NCBI RefSeq assembly: GCF_001458435.1
Contig: NZ_CYSF01000007.1
Location: forward strand, 186,001 to 250,000
Reading direction: 5' to 3'
Origin: Thalassovita mediterranea
Lineage (GTDB): Bacteria; Pseudomonadota; Alphaproteobacteria; Rhodobacterales; Rhodobacteraceae
Length of the DNA stretch: 64,000 nt
Shown here: positions 58,176 through 64,000 of the stretch, in pieces
Layout of the letters: each line of letters starts with the position of its first letter
Numbering within the stretch: position 1 is the first letter of the stretch
Program-made: the position numbers and the translations under genes
The notes under the pieces: generated by a model
The model's database searches: none
The model's input: only the letters and a program-made list of their open reading frames with translations
What the model was told of the DNA's origin: nothing

Positions 58176-58775
58176 ATGGCACATATTGATTACTATTTTT
58201 CGACGATTTCGCCCTACACCTATCTGGTTGGCACCCGTCTGGAAGAGATTGCGCAACGTCAGGGCACGACAGTCACCTACAAACCGATCGATATTATCGG
58301 CACATTCTCTCGAACTGGTGGTCAGCCTGTGCCGCAGCGCCATCCTGCCCGACAGGAATACCGCGCGCAGGAATTGCCGCGTCAGGCACGCAAGCTGGGG
58401 ATGCCGCTGACGTTTCAGCCCGCGCATTGGCCCACGAACGCGGCACCGTCGTCCTATGCAGTGATCGCCGCGCAAAAGGCAGGGGGTGGCGATCTGCCTC
58501 TGCTGATCCGGCGACTGCTGACCTGTTGCTGGGTCGAAGAAAAGGACATCGCGCAGGATGAGGTGATCAAGGCCTGCCTTAGCGAAGCGGGCTTTGATCC
58601 CGCACTGGCTGATAGCGGCCTGTTGACCGGCGCAGAGGAGTATGCAGCCAACCTGGAAGAGGCCGTTGCCAACGGTGTCTTTGGTGCGCCGTTTTTCATT
58701 TGCGACAGTGGACAGAAGTTCTGGGGGCAGGATCGCCTGGACGAACTGGAACTGCATCTGAAGGGTGAGTTGTAA
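58176..58775 (+). CDS. 2-hydroxychromene-2-carboxylate isomerase-like (DsbA-fold)
   Basis: 199 residues of the DsbA-like HCCA isomerase/GST-kappa family. The N-terminus is AHIDYYFSTISPYTYLVG, with Ser at the usual glutathione-activating site and no CXXC. KPIDIIGTFSRTGGQPVPQR and GVFGAPFFICDSGQKFWGQD match the family cis-Pro region. The reaction in this organism is unknown; it could be glutathione-dependent isomerisation of an aromatic intermediate. The stop abuts the GTG start of a hydrolase gene. Confidence 0.88.
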   Translation: MAHIDYYFSTISPYTYLVGTRLEEIAQRQGTTVTYKPIDIIGTFSRTGGQPVPQRHPARQEYRAQELPRQARKLGMPLTFQPAHWPTNAAPSSYAVIAAQKAGGGDLPLLIRRLLTCCWVEEKDIAQDEVIKACLSEAGFDPALADSGLLTGAEEYAANLEEAVANGVFGAPFFICDSGQKFWGQDRLDELELHLKGEL

Positions 58776-59609
58776 GTGTCTGGTGTAAGGACCTGCGCGG
58801 GCGTTGATACTCAGGTTTATAGCTTTGGTGCGGGGGATGAGCCGGCGCTGATGTTGCATTGCACCATGGGGCATTCGATGGCGTTCATGCCGTTGGCGAC
58901 CGGGTTGAATGATCTGCTGTCGATGACAGCCTTCGACCTGCCGGGACATGGCGGGAGTGCTGATTGGGACGGTGTGACGCCGATCCAGCGTCAGACCGTG
59001 GATATGGCGCTGGATTTACTGACGGAACCCACTCACCTCATTGGTCATTCCTTTGGTGGAGCGTCCGCATTGCGCCTCGCCTGTGAGCGTCCGGAGCTGG
59101 TGAAATCCCTGACGTTAATCGAACCTGTTTTCTTTGCCGCGGCCTATGCGGATCACCCCGGTTTGAAAGATAGCCATATGGCAGAGATGGCGGCTCTGGG
59201 AACGGCGATTGACGCTGGGGAGCCGGAGAAGGCAGCGCGCCTGTTTTATACCGATTGGGGGGGCGGGCGCAGTTGGGACGCCTTGCCAGAGCAAATGCGC
59301 CGAAGGGCTGAAAAACAGATCTATCTGGTTGTCGCCGCCAATGATGAAGTCGGCGAAGATGTCGGAGGGCTGTTGGCAGCTGGCGCGCTAGAAAACTTGG
59401 CGGTGCCGACATTGCTGTTGGAAGGCGGGCGTTCCCCGCATTATGTGGCCAAGGTCAATGCGGCGTTGGCGGCCCGGATTAAAGGGGCGGAGCGTGCCGT
59501 CGTTGAAAACGCCGGTCACATGCTGCCGATTTCCCACCCCAAGGAAGTTTTGTCGGTGATACGCCCGTTCATGGAACGCGTGGCCAACGCAAAGGGCCAA
59601 GCGGCCTGA
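58776..59609 (+). CDS. Alpha/beta hydrolase
   Basis: 277 residues from GTG 58776, immediately after the isomerase stop. Alpha/beta-hydrolase fold with HCTMGHSMAFMPLA (oxyanion region), nucleophile elbow HLIGHSFGGASALRLA (Ser within G-H-S-F-G), acid region after strand 6, and the catalytic-type His in VENAGHMLPISHP. The substrate is unknown. Coupling to the isomerase suggests a short aromatic or ester-degradation step. Confidence 0.88.
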   Translation: MSGVRTCAGVDTQVYSFGAGDEPALMLHCTMGHSMAFMPLATGLNDLLSMTAFDLPGHGGSADWDGVTPIQRQTVDMALDLLTEPTHLIGHSFGGASALRLACERPELVKSLTLIEPVFFAAAYADHPGLKDSHMAEMAALGTAIDAGEPEKAARLFYTDWGGGRSWDALPEQMRRRAEKQIYLVVAANDEVGEDVGGLLAAGALENLAVPTLLLEGGRSPHYVAKVNAALAARIKGAERAVVENAGHMLPISHPKEVLSVIRPFMERVANAKGQAA

Positions 59610-59649
59610 GCCAGCAGTCAACTGGGCTAGGATGCCAATAGAAGGGGCA

Positions 59650-59675
59650 GGCGGGCAATTATGCCCGCCATTTTT
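59650..59675 (+). terminator. Rho-independent terminator after the hydrolase
   Basis: GGCGGGCA pairs with TGCCCGCC across ATTA and is followed by ATTTTT. It slightly overlaps the end of the convergent aldolase gene. Confidence 0.8.
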
Positions 59676-60720
59676 ACGCGCGGTAAGCGTTCAGCAAGGC
59701 CTCAACACCTGCTTCGCCGATGGACCAATCGCAGACAAATCGTGCCAGCAACATCTCTTCGGGATCATCGCCTCCCAGCTCGCCTTCCATGATGTAGTAG
59801 TAAGCACCAGCATCAAATGCCTTCTGGTGAAGACGGCGGGGCAATTTGGCAAAAAACAGGTTCGCCTCTGGTGTGGTGGTGAACTCCACACCGTCAACCT
59901 GACGCAGCCCATCCGCCAGTTTGGCCGATGTGTCATTGGCTTGGCGGGCCAGATCCAGCCACAGATCATCCGCCAGATAGCCCAGCATTTGTGCGGATAG
60001 ATAGCGGTGTTTGGAAAACAGGTGCGCGCCCCGTTTGCGGCGCAGTTCAAACTCCCACGCTTTGGCCGGATCAAAGAAGATCACCGCCTCAACCCCCATG
60101 CAGCCATTTTTGGTGCCGCCAAAGCTGACCGCATCAATGCCCGCTTTCCAGGTCATTTCTGCGGGCGTACATCCCAGTTTTACCAGTGCATTGGTAAATC
60201 GCGCACCGTCCAGGTGCGTTTTTAGGCCGTAGTCGCGCGCGACTGCGGTCAGTGCGCGCAGTTCCTCCAGCGTGTAAACATGTCCCTTTTCGGTGACTTG
60301 CGTGATCGACACCGGCCCTCGTTGGGGGCCATGCACGCCGCGGGTGTGTTCATTTTCAATCGCACGGCGTAGGGCATCGGGGGTCATTTTATCGCTGTCA
60401 CCAACCAGTGTCAGCTTGGCGCCACCGCTGAAAAATTCCGGTGCGTTGCATTCATCCTCGTGGATATGCGCAACCGGCGAGCAGAAGACGGTTTCCCACG
60501 GCTGACACAGCGTCGCCAGTGCCAGAGAATTGGCGGCAGTGCCGGTTGCAACCAGATAGACTGCCGCTTCGGGGGCTTCGAACACGTCACGGATCATGTC
60601 GCGTACACGGTCCATCTCGGCCTCGACACCATAACCGGTGCGATAGCCTTCGTTGGCCTCTGTCACCGCTTGCATAATCTGCGGGTGAACAGGCCCGCCG
60701 TTGTCAGAAGCGAAAAACAT
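59674..60720 (-). CDS. Low-specificity L-threonine aldolase-type PLP lyase
   Basis: 348-residue fold type I PLP enzyme of the beta-eliminating lyase family. FFASDNGGPVHPQIMQAV is the N-terminal signature; ATGTAANSLALATLC binds phosphate; THLDGARFTNALVKLG and the Schiff-base lysine in SFGGTKNGCMGVEAVIF are present. It likely splits L-threonine or allo-threonine to glycine and acetaldehyde, though phenylserine-type aldolases are similar. It overlaps the upstream ycgN-like gene by one base. Confidence 0.92.
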   Translation of the reverse strand: MFFASDNGGPVHPQIMQAVTEANEGYRTGYGVEAEMDRVRDMIRDVFEAPEAAVYLVATGTAANSLALATLCQPWETVFCSPVAHIHEDECNAPEFFSGGAKLTLVGDSDKMTPDALRRAIENEHTRGVHGPQRGPVSITQVTEKGHVYTLEELRALTAVARDYGLKTHLDGARFTNALVKLGCTPAEMTWKAGIDAVSFGGTKNGCMGVEAVIFFDPAKAWEFELRRKRGAHLFSKHRYLSAQMLGYLADDLWLDLARQANDTSAKLADGLRQVDGVEFTTTPEANLFFAKLPRRLHQKAFDAGAYYYIMEGELGGDDPEEMLLARFVCDWSIGEAGVEALLNAYRA

Positions 60721-61175
60721 TACACGGGCTCCTTGATGATGTGATCTTCCCAGTCTTCGTCTGCGACCTCAAATTCTGGCACCGTACGGCCGCGCATGGA
60801 CACGCCCGCCGCATGAACAGAATTCGGATCGCCGGTTTTTAGCGGATGCCATTCGGGCAACGGCTGACCAGTCCACAAGAGTTTGTAGGCGCAGGTTTCC
60901 GGCATCCAGTAGAGGTTCTGATCCAGATTGTCCGGCCCCAGCACGATACATTCCGGGACAAAGTTGTGGCGGATCGGATATTGGCTGCACTGGCAGGTGC
61001 TATCATCCAGCAGGCGGCAGGCCACATTGGTCAACGCCACCTCGCCGGTGTCCTCGTCCTCTAGCTTGTTCAGGCAGCATTTGCCGCAACCATCGCACAG
61101 CGCTTCCCATTCAGGGCGCGACATGTCTTTGAGCGGTACGGTTTCCCAGAACTTGCGGCGCAATTGCTGGGGCAT
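60720..61175 (-). CDS. YcgN-family cysteine-cluster protein
   Basis: 151 residues of the UPF0260/YcgN family (CxxCxxCC zinc- or iron-binding). It starts MPQQLRRKFWETVPLKDMS; the clusters are CDGCGKCCLNKLED and CRLLDDSTCQCSQYPIRHNF then PECIVLGP. Function unknown. It is coupled by one-base overlaps to ribF upstream and the aldolase downstream. Confidence 0.93.
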   Translation of the reverse strand: MPQQLRRKFWETVPLKDMSRPEWEALCDGCGKCCLNKLEDEDTGEVALTNVACRLLDDSTCQCSQYPIRHNFVPECIVLGPDNLDQNLYWMPETCAYKLLWTGQPLPEWHPLKTGDPNSVHAAGVSMRGRTVPEFEVADEDWEDHIIKEPV

Positions 61176-62113
61176 CAGAGCGCCGCCAGCAGGTCACGCG
61201 CTTTGGCGCAATCGGCATCCATCTGCGCGATCAGCGCCTCTAGGCTATCAAATTTGGCCTCTGGGCGCAGATAGTCCACCAACCCGACAGAAATCGGGGT
61301 GCCATATAGATCGCCCTTGAAATCAAAGATGAAGGTTTCAAGGTTAGGTTTGTTTTCCCCAAACATCGGCCGCACGCCCAGCGAGGCTGCGCCGTGGTAG
61401 CTGCCCTTGTGCGGGCCATCCAGCACGTCGATCAGTACCGCATAAACGCCCATTTTGGGCTGGTGCAGACCGTCGATCGACATGTTGGCGGTCGGATAGC
61501 CCAATTCACGGCCACGCTGGTCGCCGCCGATCACCTCACCATCCATGCGGTGCCAGTGGCCCAGCATCGCCTGCGCATCACGCGGGCGGCCCTCTGCCAA
61601 CGCTTCGCGGATCGCGGTCGATGACACTTCGCCTTTGTCGCCATGCAGCAGCTCGGCCACCGTGACGCCAAAGCCCATGTCGGCACCAAAGCGTTTAAGA
61701 TCCTCGACATCGCCTTTGCGACCCTGCCCGAAACAGAAATCCGCACCCACAACAACATGGGTCAGGGCCAGCCCGTCGCGGATTACTTTGGCGGCGAAAT
61801 CTTCGGGGCTGAGAGCAGAGAGCGTTGCGTTGAACGGCAGTTCATAGAGCCGCTCCACCCCCAGCTTTTCCAGCCGGTGCGCGCGTGCTTCGGCGCTCAT
61901 CAGGCGGAAAGCGGGTGCTTTCGGCGCAAAGAATTGGCGCGGGTGCGGTTCAAAGGACATGATGCCCAGTGGCACGCCTTTTTCGCTCGCAATATCGCGT
62001 GTGAGGTCGATCACCGACTGGTGGCCCAGATGGACCCCGTCGAAATTGCCGATGGCCGCTGCAGCGCCGCGGTCCTGATCGGTGACAAAGCTGTAATCCC
62101 GGATGATACGCAT
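61175..62113 (-). CDS. ribF: Bifunctional riboflavin kinase/FAD synthetase
   Basis: Phosphorylates riboflavin to FMN and adenylates FMN to FAD. 312 residues. The FAD synthetase half (1-180) has AIGNFDGVHLGHQSVIDL and VVGADFCFGQGRKGDVEDL with SSTAIREALAEGRPRDAQ. The flavokinase half (190-305) has GREGLGYP-like GRELGYPTANMSIDG, GVYAV and FDFKGDLYGTPISV. First gene of the ribF-ycgN-aldolase set, joined by TGATG overlap. Confidence 0.97.
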   Translation of the reverse strand: MRIIRDYSFVTDQDRGAAAAIGNFDGVHLGHQSVIDLTRDIASEKGVPLGIMSFEPHPRQFFAPKAPAFRLMSAEARAHRLEKLGVERLYELPFNATLSALSPEDFAAKVIRDGLALTHVVVGADFCFGQGRKGDVEDLKRFGADMGFGVTVAELLHGDKGEVSSTAIREALAEGRPRDAQAMLGHWHRMDGEVIGGDQRGRELGYPTANMSIDGLHQPKMGVYAVLIDVLDGPHKGSYHGAASLGVRPMFGENKPNLETFIFDFKGDLYGTPISVGLVDYLRPEAKFDSLEALIAQMDADCAKARDLLAAL

Positions 62114-62202
62114 GACTGTGAGGTATCGCCCCAGAGGCGCGGGATCAAGCGTGATGTGACGGCAGGAAAGGGGGCGGGCAAGCGACCCCGTAAAAGCACG
62201 GT

Positions 62203-62222
62203 GGGCAAGGTGACCCTTGCCC
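62203..62222 (-). terminator. Terminator-like hairpin after the MaoC gene
   Basis: GGGCAAGG pairs with CCTTGCCC across TGAC. On minus it is followed, after a few bases, by CTTTTA. Confidence 0.5.
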
Positions 62223-62236
62223 GATGTGTGGTGCGA

Positions 62237-62680
62237 TTAGTCCAGTTTTTTGGACGGGGCCAGAACGGTGGCCTGACCCTTAAGAACGGGCTTACCATCT
62301 ACGATGCAGCGGCAGTCCAGTTCAACACGGCGTTTGGTCAGGTCGATGGACAGAACCTCTACTTCGGCAAAAACCATGTCGTTCGGGCGCACAGGGCCAA
62401 GGAACTTCAGCGACTGCCCCATATAGATGGTCCCATGACCGGGCAGCTGTTCACCAATCACCGCCGAGATCAGGCCAGCGGTCAGCATGCCGTGTGCGAT
62501 GCGACCACCAAAGATTGTGTCTTTGGCGTAAGCCTCATCCAGATGCACAGGATTGTGGTCGGTGGAGACCTGCGCGAACATTTCGATGTCTTCGTCCGTT
62601 ACTACCTTGCGCAGGGAACGGGTCATCCCGACCTCAATGTCTTCGATAAAGATGGTGCCGCGCGGCATATTATCCAACAT
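62237..62680 (-). CDS. MaoC-family dehydratase
   Basis: 147 residues from ATG 62680 (MLDNMPRGTIFIEDIEVGMT) behind GGAGGGA; the longer frame to 62770 lacks support. Single hotdog fold with the hydratase-2 motif VSTDHNPVHLDEAYA (Asp and His catalytic pair), GGRIAHGMLTAGLISAVIG and PGHGTIYMGQSLKFLGPVRP. It probably hydrates trans-2-enoyl-CoA to (R)-3-hydroxyacyl-CoA. No PHA genes are nearby. Alone between ribF and a HAD gene. Confidence 0.92.
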   Translation of the reverse strand: MLDNMPRGTIFIEDIEVGMTRSLRKVVTDEDIEMFAQVSTDHNPVHLDEAYAKDTIFGGRIAHGMLTAGLISAVIGEQLPGHGTIYMGQSLKFLGPVRPNDMVFAEVEVLSIDLTKRRVELDCRCIVDGKPVLKGQATVLAPSKKLD

Positions 62681-62828
62681 TCGTCCCTCCAGCGGAATCG
62701 GTTGCGAAAGATTTGGACCTGTGGGTCGCTTCGATTGCAACTTTATTACTTCGCAGCTGCAGAAAATCAAGGAGATTCTGCATTAACCTTTGGGTAATCT
62801 TTCCGCTGGAGGCCTTATTCTGCGCGTC

Positions 62829-63704
62829 TTAGCGCAGCTGGCCAATGCTGTAGGTGGGGTTCACCTGTTCACGCTCGATGTAGGCGGCCAGTGCTTCTGC
62901 CTCGGGCTGGTCGGTGGTTTTGGTTTCTGCCCGCGCCAGACCGCCGGTGATGAACAGGGTGTCGATACCTTCGCCCATGCCGCCGGAAATATCAGTGTGG
63001 GGACCATCACCGATGGCGAGGATCTGGCTGTCTTCGATGTTGCGGTCCAACACGTTCAGGCGACGACGTGCCAGATCATAGATTGGCGGATGCGGCTTGC
63101 CGAAGTACAGGCTTTCGCCGCCCATCTCTGTGTACAGTTTCGCCAAAGCACCGGCACACCATTCGCGCACCTCACCACGGTCCACTACAATGTCGGGGTT
63201 GGCGCAGAGCAGTTTCATGCCCTTGGTCTTGGCATAAAGGAAATCGGCGCGGTTCACATCCGGATCCGCCATGGTGTCAAAGGGGCCGCAGCAGACGATG
63301 CCCTCTGCCTCGTCCAGTGGTACGCGGGTGATGTTGACGGGGTTTTCCAGCAGACTCAGCGGTTCAAAGAAGCCCGCGTCGCGTTGCCATTCGCCCATGA
63401 AGTAAACCTTTTCGCCCACCGCACCAGTGAACATTGCCGAACGGGCGCTGTCACCGCTGGTGGCAATGGTGTCATAGGCATCATCCGGCACGCCGAACTG
63501 CGACAGCTGCGCCGCCACACCTGCGCGGGGCTTGGGCGAGTTGGTGACCAACACTACGATGCCGCCGTTGTTGCGGTAGGCTTGCAGCGCGGCGACGGCC
63601 TCAGGATAGGCAGTGACGCCGTTGTGGACGCAGCCCCACAGATCGACGAACAGCGCGTCATACTGGGCGGAAACCTCGGAGAGGGCGGTGATGATCTGGG
63701 TCAT
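62829..63704 (-). CDS. HAD-superfamily phosphatase (TIGR01459-like)
   Basis: 291 residues, class IIA HAD. Motif I is FVDLWGCVHNG, with DLWG in place of the usual DxDGT. VLVTNSPKPRAGVAAQL is motif II, and KPHPPIYDLA with AIGDGPHTDISGGMGEGIDT form motifs III and IV. This matches the alphaproteobacterial TIGR01459 subgroup. The substrate is unknown; sugar phosphates or nucleotides are likely. Confidence 0.9.
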   Translation of the reverse strand: MTQIITALSEVSAQYDALFVDLWGCVHNGVTAYPEAVAALQAYRNNGGIVVLVTNSPKPRAGVAAQLSQFGVPDDAYDTIATSGDSARSAMFTGAVGEKVYFMGEWQRDAGFFEPLSLLENPVNITRVPLDEAEGIVCCGPFDTMADPDVNRADFLYAKTKGMKLLCANPDIVVDRGEVREWCAGALAKLYTEMGGESLYFGKPHPPIYDLARRRLNVLDRNIEDSQILAIGDGPHTDISGGMGEGIDTLFITGGLARAETKTTDQPEAEALAAYIEREQVNPTYSIGQLR

Positions 63705-63776
63705 GGGGCAACCTATTTCGCAAGTGTTTGCCGAGGTATCGCAAAGCCCATGTGCAAAGGCCAGAAGAAAGGCACC

Positions 63777-64000
63777 TTAGCCCAGATCCAACCGCCGGAT
63801 TTCAGCCGCAAGGCGGGCCGCCCAAATAGGATATGCCACCTCTGACGGATGGAAGCCATCGCGCGCGATGTATTCAGGACGAAACGGCAGGTCAAAGGGC
63901 AGGTGATGTAGTGACGGATCATTGTGGGCCAGTCGCGCCAGCTCCGCATCAAATCGATCCGCCGTGCGGCCCAACAACCCACGCAGCGGTTGCGGCAGCA
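63777..64000 (-). CDS. SGNH/GDSL hydrolase, C-terminal part only
   Basis: About 74 codons, running off the window's right edge; no start is inside. It ends at TAA 63777-63779. RDGFHPSEVAYPIWAARLA near the C-terminus is block V of SGNH hydrolases (catalytic Asp-x-x-His). The upstream part, with RGLLGRTADRFDAELARLA, belongs to the same fold. Probably an esterase or lipase-like enzyme of unknown substrate. Confidence 0.8.
   Translation of the reverse strand, partial: LPQPLRGLLGRTADRFDAELARLAHNDPSLHHLPFDLPFRPEYIARDGFHPSEVAYPIWAARLAAEIRRLDLG

Overview
The window looks like ordinary chromosome from a marine-type alphaproteobacterium of the Rhodobacteraceae (Roseobacter group). This rests on coding style, on protein families (DUF2125, TIGR01459-type HAD, UMF1-like MFS, Hint_2, LpxR-like and H-type lectin proteins), and on a five-gene F1 operon atpHAGDC that lacks the Fo genes. 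I see no insertion sequence, phage gene, integrase or CRISPR array. Genus-level placement cannot be made from the sequence alone.

Layout. 1-2400 (minus): rlmH (cut by the window edge), rsfS and a MscS channel. 2469-6845 (plus): a TauE-type permease, a 28-codon small ORF, leuC, a group-4 glycosyltransferase and leuD; leuB follows alone at 10227. Between them lie a LuxR-type regulator with two palindromes upstream, a 540-bp gene-poor stretch, a membrane protein and a secreted endonuclease/exonuclease/phosphatase-fold protein. 11391-15843 (minus): two tandem hybrid histidine kinases. 16255: tRNA-Pro(CGG). 16395-17242: two unknown genes. 17456-20703: divergent katG and oxyR. 20709-23313: arginine catabolism (arginase, ornithine cyclodeaminase) with a divergent Lrp-type regulator.

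23524-32609: an LpxR-like outer-membrane protein, a Hint-domain protein, rpsD, an Lrp-type regulator divergent from a class V aminotransferase, hisC with a prephenate/arogenate dehydrogenase, a frameshifted extensin-like gene and a DUF2125 protein. 32701-36231: ChaC, then a MotA/ExbB-like channel and its MotB/OmpA-like partner with a very long coiled coil. 36239-40484 (minus): yggT, recQ, yaaA and an M23 peptidase. 40634-47108 (plus): thioesterase, two MFS proteins, MepA, a phytase-like esterase, a queuosine-precursor-type transporter, a small transcript whose Shine-Dalgarno and anti-Shine-Dalgarno sequences pair, and arfB. 47184-51265: clpA, gloB and a methyltransferase. 51657-56966: atpHAGDC and an H-type lectin. 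57053 to the end: prs, a DsbA-fold isomerase with an alpha/beta hydrolase, a translationally coupled ribF-ycgN-threonine aldolase set, MaoC, a HAD phosphatase and the end of an SGNH hydrolase.

Most genes are housekeeping. The parts least explained by known biology are the SD/anti-SD transcript at 45184-45406, the orphan MotAB-like pair at 33299-36231, the 28-codon ORF ahead of leuC, the palindromes near luxR and ahead of the 58176 operon, and the 16395-17242 pair. All regulatory calls here are inferred from sequence by eye.
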